DNA of 36,766 bases from CCY15215 sp034932145 (lineage in GTDB: Bacteria > Cyanobacteriota > Cyanobacteriia > Cyanobacteriales > Spirulinaceae). The notes under the pieces were generated by a model. That model was given only the letters and a program-made list of their open reading frames with translations. It did not search any database and was not told the origin of the DNA. A program made the translations under genes and the position numbers. The DNA lies in the NCBI RefSeq assembly GCF_034932145.1, contig NZ_JAYGHV010000009.1, positions 1 to 36,766 of the forward strand, read 5' to 3'. Below, piece by piece: positions 16,936 through 23,972 of the stretch; the first letter of the stretch is position 1; each line of letters starts with the position of its first letter.

Positions 16936-17168
16936 CTTTCAAATACGGAGAGGGTAGGATTCTAACCCACTACTTAACCTGCAACCCTTCTCAAGCTACA
17001 GAAGCAAAAAGAAGAATCTATGTACTGTTACAGTTTATCTTTTCCGATACGGGTAAACGTTCGACTAAAGCGTGTAATTGTGCTTTTACTGAAGATGGTA
17101 TCAATGTTTGGTGACTTTGCAGTTTAATCCAGTTACAATAAAAACGATCGCATTGGAGGTCGAAAATC
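16936..17168. other. Intergenic region with a tRNA-3'-end-like segment
   Basis: A 233-base gap. On the minus strand, 16944-16973 reads GTGGGTTAGAATCC then TACCCTCTCCG, close to the T-arm and 3' acceptor of a serine tRNA but with the invariant TTC of the T-loop changed to TTA and no matching 5' half. A GGAGG at 17155-17159 is the ribosome binding site of the next gene. Nothing else is identified. Confidence 0.35.
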
Positions 17169-18119
17169 TTGAAATTTGGCATTGATATGGGACACAATGC
17201 ACCTCCAGATACGGGGGCTGTGGGGATTCGGCGAGAAGATGACTTAACCAAAGCAGTGGGGACGCAAGTGATCGCCAAGTTACAAAACTTGGGTTATAGC
17301 GTTGTCAACTGTAACCCAAGTTGGGCTTCTAGCGTTCTCGACTCCCTCAGAAAACGGGTGCAAGCGGCCAATTCAAACCGCGTTGATATTTATGTTTCCA
17401 TTCATTTTAATGCGTTTAACGGGCAGGCAAGCGGTACTGAGGTATTTGCCACCAGTTCCGCAGGACGGAAAATTGCTGCACCTGTCCTTAACAATGTCGT
17501 GGCCTTGGGATATTACAATCGCGGCGTTAAAAATGGCTCTCACTTATATGTATTGAAAAATACGGCCATGCCAGCGATTTTGGTTGAGTGCTGCTTTATT
17601 GACTCGCGGCGGGATATGGATTTATATAATACGGAGTCCATGGCCAATGCGATCGTCAAGGGATTAACGGGAGTTAGTCCAGTTGAGGCACCTCCCCCCA
17701 ATCAAGGAACGCCTAGTTCGCCTATCTCGGCAAACCCAGAGGTTCTCAAACTGCAAAAAGCCCTCAATCGCTTGCAAATCCGCGATCGCAATGGTAAATC
17801 CTTAGTTGAAGATGGCATTACTGGACCTGCAACCCAATCGGCAACCGATCGCTTTCATAGCATTATGGACTTACAAACCCTCAGTGCAGCCGGTGCCGCT
17901 ACTTGGAAGGCGATCGAGGAGATTTTTGAACGCCCGATTTTGCGCCCTTCTCATGCCACAGGAAAAGCAGTACGCTACCTTCAGTTTCGCATCAGCAGCG
18001 CGATCGATGGGATTTTCGGTCCGAATACCGCAGCAGCCGTTAAACGCTACCAACAAAGCAATCATTTAACTGTTGATGGTATCGTCGGTTCACAAACATG
18101 GAATAAATTGATTGGTTAA
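17169..18119 (+). CDS. N-acetylmuramoyl-L-alanine amidase with peptidoglycan-binding domains
   Basis: A 316-residue zinc amidase that cuts between MurNAc and the stem peptide of peptidoglycan. The Amidase_3 catalytic domain fills residues 1-170 with the zinc and catalytic residues H9 (DMGHN), E23, H79 (SIHFNAF) and E140 (ILVECCFID). Two repeat-like wall-binding segments follow, at about 190-245 (LQKALNRLQIRDRNGK) and 260-315 (TAAAVKRYQQSNHLTVDGIVG). The TTG start at 17169 is supported by GGAGGT nine bases upstream and by exact alignment with the N-terminus of the next gene. There is no signal peptide, which is unusual for a housekeeping amidase and resembles endolysins. It is the shorter of two tandem paralogues separated by 31 bases. 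Confidence 0.9.
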   Translation: MKFGIDMGHNAPPDTGAVGIRREDDLTKAVGTQVIAKLQNLGYSVVNCNPSWASSVLDSLRKRVQAANSNRVDIYVSIHFNAFNGQASGTEVFATSSAGRKIAAPVLNNVVALGYYNRGVKNGSHLYVLKNTAMPAILVECCFIDSRRDMDLYNTESMANAIVKGLTGVSPVEAPPPNQGTPSSPISANPEVLKLQKALNRLQIRDRNGKSLVEDGITGPATQSATDRFHSIMDLQTLSAAGAATWKAIEEIFERPILRPSHATGKAVRYLQFRISSAIDGIFGPNTAAAVKRYQQSNHLTVDGIVGSQTWNKLIG

Positions 18120-18150
18120 CTATTTGCCGTTTACTTAAAGGAGATAAATT

Positions 18151-19803
18151 ATGAAATTCGGTATTGATATGGGTCATAATGCCCCTCCCGATACGGGCGC
18201 TTCCTCCAGATTTGGTAGCGAGGATCAATTGACCAAGGCGATCGGCACTCTCATTATTAATAAACTACAGGCTCTGGGACACGAAGCGGTAAACTGTAAT
18301 CCTAGCAGTGCCAGTAGCGTCTTAGATTCTCTACGCAAGCGAGTGAATACCGCCAATAGCCAAAAAGTTGATATTTATGTTTCCATTCACTTTAATGCTT
18401 TTAACGGTAGTGCCAATGGAACGGAAATTTATGCCATTAGTGATGCTTCTCGGCGCATTGCGGATCCGATTTTAAAAAATATTATTGATTTGGGCTTTTT
18501 CAATCGCAAGGTTAAAAATGGTTCTCATCTCTATGTTTTGAAAAATACGGCTATGCCTGCTATTTTGATTGAATGCTGCTTTATTGATTCTGAAAAGGAT
18601 ATGAAGCGCTACAATACTGAGGCGATGACTAATGCGATCGTTAAAGGATTAGCGGGTAAACTCCCAGAAGAAAAACCGAATACTCCTAAAGTTCAGGAAA
18701 GGCAAACTTTAGACTTACAAAAGGCACTCAATCGCTTACAAATTCGCGATTCTAATGGTAAGGCTTTAAAAGAAGATGGTATTTCTGGGGCTAGTACCGA
18801 ATCTGCAACCCAAAAGTTTCATCAATTGATGGGAATTAATGCTTCCGGTCGCCCAGTTTCTCTGACTTGGAAGGCGATCGACGAAATTCTTTCTCAGCCA
18901 GTATTGCGTCCCAATCATGCGGAAGGTTTAGCCGTCCGTTATGTTGAATATCGGGTTGGTTCGGAAATTGATGGGGTTTACGATGCTAAAACTGTGGAAG
19001 CAGTCGAAAATTATCAAAGACAGCAAGGACTAACTATAGATGGCATTATTGGTGGACAAAGTTGGAGTAAACTTTTCGGTCAACCCAAACCCAATTTAGC
19101 TGTAGAAATTATTCGCGATACGGTATTCAAACAAGAACCGATTGACAGTTCCCAGATTGCCGATCCCAATCAAAAATATCCTATTAAAGAAGGAGAAGTA
19201 CTGGCGCTGCACAGTTGGAAAGAAGAAGGAAATCATGTCAAACTAGCACTGCTTGAAGAAACGTTTAATGGCTTTAATACGTGGTATGCTTTTGTCGATC
19301 ACATCGAGATTTTGCAAGATGGGGAACCCTTGCAGCAACAACCCGAAGAAGAAGCCCCGCAAATGACCGATCGCGGCGATTCTTTCCATTTACCAGGTTA
19401 TACAAGTACCTTTTTCCTCAACGATCCGATTATTCCCAATGGTAGTTTTTTCTGGCGAGAAGCAACTCACAACGGTCAGCGCATTCCTCAAAGCAAAGCT
19501 CACGTAGATAATATTATCGCTTTAGCTACGCGCCTAGAAGATGTGCGAGAACGTTTGGGAGGATTTCCTCTCACAATAACAAGTTGGTATCGTCCCGAAC
19601 CTTGGAACTCTCAAGCAGGGGGCGCTCAGTATTCTCGCCATAAAATCGGTCAAGCGGTGGATGTATTGCGATCGGGCATGACGGGACGACAAATGGCGGC
19701 AAAATTGCAAAATTGGCCGGGGGGAATGGGGATTTATAGTAACTATACTAATCTTCTCCATCTTGATATTCGCCCCTATCGCGCTCGTTGGGGAGGAGCA
19801 TAA
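18151..19803 (+). CDS. Bifunctional cell-wall hydrolase: Amidase_3 plus peptidase M15
   Basis: A 550-residue paralogue of the preceding gene with an added C-terminal enzyme. Order: Amidase_3 domain (1-170; DMGHN, SIHFNAF, ILIECCFID); two peptidoglycan-binding segments (about 185-310); an SH3-like beta region (about 315-390, ending WYAFVDHIEIL); and a peptidase M15 domain (about 405-550) with TSWYRPEPWN, SRHKIGQAVDV (zinc H497 and D504) and NLLHLDIRP (H537). It could cleave both the MurNAc-peptide amide bond and a peptide bond in the stem or cross-link. AAAGGAG lies before the ATG. No signal peptide is present, so export or release must occur by another route or at lysis. The first 170 residues are nearly collinear with the neighbour, indicating tandem duplication followed by domain gain or loss. 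Confidence 0.9.
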   Translation: MKFGIDMGHNAPPDTGASSRFGSEDQLTKAIGTLIINKLQALGHEAVNCNPSSASSVLDSLRKRVNTANSQKVDIYVSIHFNAFNGSANGTEIYAISDASRRIADPILKNIIDLGFFNRKVKNGSHLYVLKNTAMPAILIECCFIDSEKDMKRYNTEAMTNAIVKGLAGKLPEEKPNTPKVQERQTLDLQKALNRLQIRDSNGKALKEDGISGASTESATQKFHQLMGINASGRPVSLTWKAIDEILSQPVLRPNHAEGLAVRYVEYRVGSEIDGVYDAKTVEAVENYQRQQGLTIDGIIGGQSWSKLFGQPKPNLAVEIIRDTVFKQEPIDSSQIADPNQKYPIKEGEVLALHSWKEEGNHVKLALLEETFNGFNTWYAFVDHIEILQDGEPLQQQPEEEAPQMTDRGDSFHLPGYTSTFFLNDPIIPNGSFFWREATHNGQRIPQSKAHVDNIIALATRLEDVRERLGGFPLTITSWYRPEPWNSQAGGAQYSRHKIGQAVDVLRSGMTGRQMAAKLQNWPGGMGIYSNYTNLLHLDIRPYRARWGGA

Positions 19804-19810
19804 ATTAACC

Positions 19811-19907
19811 CCGGCTAACCATCCCAAAGGGGTGAGCCGGAGCTTTGGGTTTCCCGAACTGGAACGAAAGGCTAGGGAGCATCTCGCTCCCAGAATACCT
19901 ATTTTTT
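19811..19907 (+). ncRNA. Strongly folded 3' region ending in a terminator
   Basis: Eight bases after the amidase/M15 stop. CCGGCT (19811-19816) and AGCCGG (19835-19840) enclose CATCCC-AAA-GGGGTG (19820-19834), giving a 12-bp stem broken only by an AAC bulge. A middle section can pair AGCTTT with GAAAGGCT around a GGG-TTT-CCC mini-hairpin. Then GGGAGC-ATCTC-GCTCCC (19875-19891) is followed 10 bases later by six T residues (19902-19907). The last part may be the transcription terminator for the amidase operon. The fold resembles a compact structured RNA, but I cannot match it to a known class. Confidence 0.5.
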
Positions 19908-19956
19908 GTGATATTTGAATGGGGTATTCGCCAGTGGGAAATATTTAAGTTCTGTT

Positions 19957-21351
19957 TTAGTTACTATGTCCTTCTAATAACTGTACTTTTGCTTCTTTAA
20001 TGGCATTGCGAACTTGTTCAAATCCCGTTCCCCCATAACTATTCCGCGCTGAAACCACTTGTTGAGGGGCGATCGCCTGATAAATATCTTCCTCAAATTT
20101 GGGGTGAAGTTGCTTCCATTCCTCCAAAGTTAATTCTTTGAGCAATTTTCCGGCGGCTAAACTGGTTTTCACGGCTTTCCCAACCAAATTGTAAGCCTCT
20201 CGAAACGGTACGCCTTTGGTTGCTAAATAATCCGCTACATCTGTTGCATTGGAAAAATCTTCATCTACGGAACTCATGAGGCGATCGCGGTTAAATTCCA
20301 AACCTTCTCGCAACAAAACCGTCATCGCCCCCAAACATCCTTGCACGGTTTTGACCCCATCAAAAATCGCCTCTTTATCTTCTTGTAAATCTTTGTTATA
20401 GGCCAGAGGCAACCCTTTCATTAACACTAACATTCCCTGTAAATGCCCAAAAACTCGCCCAGTTTTTCCCCGCACCAACTCGGGAACATCGGGGTTTTTC
20501 TTTTGGGGCATAATACTCGAACCAGTGGAACAATTATCTTTGAGGGTAATAAAATTAAACTCTTGGGAAGCCCATAAAATAAGCTCTTCGCTGAGACGGC
20601 TTAAGTGAACCATAATCAAACTCGAAGCGCAGAGAAATTCAATGGCAAAATCGCGATCGCTGACTCCATCTAAACTATTACCATATAATCCCCCAAATTC
20701 TAGTTCAGAGGCGGTATAGTGGCGATCGATGGGAAAGGTTGTTCCGGCTAATGCACCGCACCCTAAAGGAGAAATATTCGTGCGCTTGTAAACTTCTCCT
20801 AAGCGTTCCCAATCCCGTTGTAACATTTGGAAATAAGCGAGAAGGTGGTGCGCCAAACTCAAAGGTTGCGCCCGTTGTAAGTGGGTATAGCCTGGAATCA
20901 TGGTTTCAACATTTTTTTCAGCGTGTTTGAGGAGAACCTGCTGAAAGTCTCGAATTTGTTCGCGAATTTCCTCAATGCGATCGCGCAAATAGAGACGAAT
21001 ATCTGTACCCACCTGATCGTTCCGCGATCGCGCTGTATGTAGTTTTTTGCCCGCATCTCCCACCAATTCTGTCAAGCGACGTTCGACGGCAAAATGAACA
21101 TCTTCTGCTTCAATGCCAGGATTAAAATGCCCTTCTTGATATTCTAAAAGAATTTGTTCCAATCCCGTGATTAATTGCAGGGCTTCATCTTTACTAATAA
21201 TGCCCGTATGTGACAGCATTTTAGCATGAGCAATAGAGCCACGAATATCGTATTCAAGTAATTCAATATCGAAACCGATGCTGGCATTAAATTCAGCAAT
21301 AACAGGATTTAGGGCGCTTTCAAAGCGATCGCTCCACGTTTGTTTTGGCAT
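19957..21351 (-). CDS. argH: Argininosuccinate lyase
   Basis: A 464-residue cytoplasmic enzyme that splits argininosuccinate into arginine and fumarate in the last step of arginine synthesis. The fumarase/aspartase-family signature GSSIMPQKKNPD is present with its catalytic serine loop, along with HTARSRNDQVGTD (substrate contacts) and GYTHLQRAQPLSLAHH, which contains the catalytic histidine region. Length and N-terminus (WSDRFESALNPVIAEFNASI) are normal for the family. It stands alone on the minus strand; 99 bases separate it from the next upstream gene on the same strand, and that gap contains a heptamer array. Confidence 0.97.
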   Translation of the reverse strand: MPKQTWSDRFESALNPVIAEFNASIGFDIELLEYDIRGSIAHAKMLSHTGIISKDEALQLITGLEQILLEYQEGHFNPGIEAEDVHFAVERRLTELVGDAGKKLHTARSRNDQVGTDIRLYLRDRIEEIREQIRDFQQVLLKHAEKNVETMIPGYTHLQRAQPLSLAHHLLAYFQMLQRDWERLGEVYKRTNISPLGCGALAGTTFPIDRHYTASELEFGGLYGNSLDGVSDRDFAIEFLCASSLIMVHLSRLSEELILWASQEFNFITLKDNCSTGSSIMPQKKNPDVPELVRGKTGRVFGHLQGMLVLMKGLPLAYNKDLQEDKEAIFDGVKTVQGCLGAMTVLLREGLEFNRDRLMSSVDEDFSNATDVADYLATKGVPFREAYNLVGKAVKTSLAAGKLLKELTLEEWKQLHPKFEEDIYQAIAPQQVVSARNSYGGTGFEQVRNAIKEAKVQLLEGHSN

Positions 21352-21421
21352 AGTGAAAGATAAGGGATAATAGGAAAGGATGAGGGATGAATCATAAATT
21401 TTATCTGTTACCTATCTCCAA

Positions 21422-21442
21422 CGGGTGACGGGTAACGGGTGA
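21422..21442. repeat. Heptamer tandem repeat, CGGGTGA x3
   Basis: CGGGTGA, CGGGTAA, CGGGTGA in direct succession in the argH upstream gap. This matches the short tandemly repeated (STRR) 7-bp class known from cyanobacteria. Confidence 0.7.
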
Positions 21443-21450
21443 CTGAATAA

Positions 21451-21699
21451 CTAGCTTGCTGTTAGTCCGCGAACGACATAACCAATCACAAAGCCAATAA
21501 TTAAAGCCCAAACTTGTCCCGAAGCAATGAAATTATTAAAGGCATCTTGCATTTGCCCGATTACATTAGTATCGCTGACCTGTTGTGCGAGAAATGTTCC
21601 CTTCAGAGAAAGATGCGGTAATGTAATTGATAATGTATCTTGGCAGTGCAAAATAGAGTGCCAACCCATATCGATCGCCTCTAAGCCAGGAATTAACAT
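21451..21699 (-). CDS. Small membrane protein of unknown function
   Basis: An 82-residue protein that I do not recognise. The C-terminal 25 residues form one hydrophobic helix with glycine spacing (VWALIIGFVIGYVVRGL); the N-terminal part is soluble and mildly amphipathic, with VIGQMQDAFNNFIASGQ just before the helix. A good ribosome binding site, GAGGAG, stands 9 bases before the ATG, which supports it as a real gene. It lies between argH and the SpoIIE-type phosphatase on the same strand. A tail-anchored or stress-related membrane peptide is possible. Confidence 0.6.
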   Translation of the reverse strand: MLIPGLEAIDMGWHSILHCQDTLSITLPHLSLKGTFLAQQVSDTNVIGQMQDAFNNFIASGQVWALIIGFVIGYVVRGLTAS

Positions 21700-21782
21700 A
21701 ATTTTGTTCTCCTCGTGTAATAGATTCCATCCTTTGCATTTTACAACCCCGATCGCCCATTCCCAACAGAAACTCCTTAATT

Positions 21783-21817
21783 ATCAACTATCAACTATCA
21801 ACTATCAACTATCAACT
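21783..21817. repeat. Heptamer tandem repeat, ATCAACT x5
   Basis: Five perfect copies of ATCAACT. The last copy contains the stop codon of the minus-strand SpoIIE phosphatase gene, so changes in copy number could alter that protein's last residues. It is of the cyanobacterial STRR type. Confidence 0.9.
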
Positions 21818-23218
21818 TTCCTCCGTTACCTGCATAACCACCAAAGTCATGTCATCTTCGTAACGGTTTCCTTCACCGATGAACTGTTTAAGGCGATCGA
21901 AGAGAAAATCGAGAATAGTTTGAGGGCGATCGCCTTGCTTGCAAACTTGTTCGACAGTCGCAACAAGTCGTTCTTCATCGAAGCGATCGCCTTCTTGATT
22001 GACGGCATCGGTAAAGCCGTCTGTATAATAGATTACTGTATCTCCTGTTTCTAGCTGAATTTTGTCATCTTCATATTGGGAATCAATCTCTAAGCCGATG
22101 AGCATTCCCCAAGTATCTAATTTACAAATAGATTGGGTGGAAGCCTGCCAGAGTAAGGGGGGATTATGGGCAGCATTTGTATAAGAAAGAATGCGAGTTT
22201 GAGGATCGTATTCTGAATAAAATAATGTCAAGAAACGATGAGATTTTTCGAGGTCATCGTACATGACCCGATTAAGATGATTAAGAATTTTAGCAGGAGG
22301 ATGACGATTAAGAACTTCTGCCCGCAACATCCCCCGAGTCATGGTCATAATTAGTCCAGCCGGTACACCTTTGCCCATGACATCGCCAATAACAATACTC
22401 CAAGGAACTGATGAGGGAAACTGTTGGGGAGAGGAACTAAATTGCTCGTAATTGGCGGGAATAAAATCATAATAGTCCCCTCCAACGCGATTAGCAGTTT
22501 GACACCGCGCTGCTAATTCTACCCCGGTAATAATGGGGCATTGTTTGGGAAATAAATGATCTTGAATTTCTGAAGCAATTTCCAGTTCGCGATCGAGACG
22601 TTCTTTTTTCTGGAGTTCGTTGGCAAGTTCATTATTGGCGATCGCCACGGATGTTTGATCCGCAACCAACTGCACTAATTTCTTCCGCGTTGAAGTCCAA
22701 CTATAGTTGGGATCGTAGCTAAAAATATAAAGTCTACCTCGGTCTTCATTTTTAACGAGAATGGGAGTCCCAAATAAATGAACTTCTTCCCCTAAATCAT
22801 CTTGTAATTGTTGGTCTAAAATATTAGCTTTAAAAGATGTCACGGAAGGAGAAGCGGGAGAACTCAAGGCAATTTCTCGGGTAATGCGTTCTAGCGATCG
22901 CCGCATATTTTGACAAGCTGGACCTTCTTGGCAGTGTAGTTGCTCCAAACGGGGCTGGCCATTGGGTTTGAGCAAAACCAAAGCACCCCCATCTGCATCC
23001 GTAACTCGCGCAGCCATAAGGGGAACAATTTCCAGAAATTGATTGAGATTATTAAAACTACGTAGGGCAAATCCTAACGAACTGAGGAGATTTTGAATGC
23101 GATTTTGCTCGCGATGCAACCGCGCGACCAAATCTTTAAGGACGGCAACGGGGGGAGTCTGTGATGCAGCGTTATTATTGACAGAAGATTGAGGGTGAGG
23201 AATGGGAGTAGCAGTCAT
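21812..23218 (-). CDS. GAF-domain PP2C-type serine phosphatase (SpoIIE/RsbU family)
   Basis: A 468-residue signalling phosphatase. A GAF-like sensor domain occupies about residues 35-205, followed by a short coiled linker (NELANELQKKERLDRELEIA) and a SpoIIE catalytic domain from about 220 to the end. The signature LEIASEIQDHLFPKQCP starts the catalytic part; metal-binding acidic residues are visible in GGDYYDFI, IGDVMGKGVPAGL and YYTDGFTDA, with DRFDEERL near the end and DDMTLVVMQV at the C-terminus. Such enzymes dephosphorylate anti-sigma-factor antagonists (STAS proteins) in response to signals sensed by GAF. No partner kinase or STAS gene lies nearby, so it acts on unlinked targets. There is no membrane segment, so it is cytoplasmic. 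Confidence 0.92.
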   Translation of the reverse strand: MTATPIPHPQSSVNNNAASQTPPVAVLKDLVARLHREQNRIQNLLSSLGFALRSFNNLNQFLEIVPLMAARVTDADGGALVLLKPNGQPRLEQLHCQEGPACQNMRRSLERITREIALSSPASPSVTSFKANILDQQLQDDLGEEVHLFGTPILVKNEDRGRLYIFSYDPNYSWTSTRKKLVQLVADQTSVAIANNELANELQKKERLDRELEIASEIQDHLFPKQCPIITGVELAARCQTANRVGGDYYDFIPANYEQFSSSPQQFPSSVPWSIVIGDVMGKGVPAGLIMTMTRGMLRAEVLNRHPPAKILNHLNRVMYDDLEKSHRFLTLFYSEYDPQTRILSYTNAAHNPPLLWQASTQSICKLDTWGMLIGLEIDSQYEDDKIQLETGDTVIYYTDGFTDAVNQEGDRFDEERLVATVEQVCKQGDRPQTILDFLFDRLKQFIGEGNRYEDDMTLVVMQVTEES

Positions 23219-23709
23219 AGAAAATTATTTATTATTTATTATTCGTTTCGTTATTTGTTATTTGTGGCAAATAATCGATTGCCTGTTACTCATAACTCAT
23301 ACTGACAAATAGGGTAGTCTCAAGAGAGATACCATTGTCTAGAAGTTTTGTCAAGGGTAAAATTTATAAATCTTGAGCAAACCCATACTCGATCGAGGCA
23401 GATAGAATCAGTGAATCGCCATTAAAAGAAGCTCGAACATGACCGATCGACTCACGATTGGGTTATTTTATGTTTTCAGAGAAATCTTAAAGGCGATCGC
23501 TTTTCTGGGCTGTTAAACTGCGATCGCGCCTACAATAGCTTTTTTAACAGCATATCTCGCTATTTTGTAATTTATAATGATGACTTTTTTTTGCTAATTG
23601 TCATAGTGACTGCGATCACTTTTTCTGATGAAGTGCGATCCTTTTTGGAAGGAGAAGGGAAAAGTGGCGATCGCCATTCCTATGAGTCGTGATTGATGGA
23701 GCGATCGCC
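23219..23709. other. Intergenic region with heptamer repeats
   Basis: About 490 bases without a recognisable gene. It begins with AT-rich heptamers, TTATTTA x2 (23225-23238, plus a degenerate third) and GTTATTT x2 (23250-23263), and then contains several HIP1-type octamers and runs of T. It should include the promoter of the SpoIIE phosphatase gene, but no clear -10/-35 pair stands out. Confidence 0.5.
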
Positions 23710-23972
23710 TCAATTCTCCGGTAGTGGTGCATAGATATGTTCCTGAATGACGCAACTCTTTTGCTGGCAAGGCTTTTGAACACCATTGCCATCACGTTGT
23801 ATCACTACCGTCTCATAGCTTTAATAATTTCTTCTCGACGCGGTGAATTGGGATCTACTTCAAGCATATAGATACTAAAACAATATTCTGCTATGAGCAG
23901 GTAATTTGCTGGTAAAATATTAGGGACGGTAAATTTTCTTAAGGCTGTGGTGTAAAGGTAATGTCCAAGCTC
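23710..23972 (-). pseudogene. Frameshifted gene relic overlapping the start of the R-M operon
   Basis: On the minus strand an open frame reads ALRKFTVPNILPANYLL then IYMLEVDPNSPRREEIIKA and hits a stop. One base out of phase the reading continues as YETVVIQRDGNGVQK then PCQQKSCVIQEHIYAPLPEN and ends at 23710-23712. A single-base deletion near 23817 would join the two into one protein-like sequence of about 86 residues. No start codon is evident upstream, and the frame runs into the first codons of the divergent methylase gene. I do not recognise the family. The charged, protein-like composition in both frames supports a decayed gene, perhaps truncated when the R-M island arrived. Confidence 0.5.

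Noticed and set aside
16944..16973. Functional serine tRNA on the minus strand
   Set aside because: The 5' half is missing and the T-loop has TTA in place of TTC, so at most it is a fragment.
17018..17140. Minus-strand protein-like stretch (SVKAQLHALVERLPVSEKIN)
   Set aside because: Open frame is short, has no clear start apart from TTG, and its upstream part is antisense to the amidase gene; could be a relic but evidence is too thin.
19811..19907. c-di-AMP (ydaO) riboswitch
   Set aside because: Some motifs are similar, but they occur in a different order, and the element follows rather than precedes a plus-strand gene.
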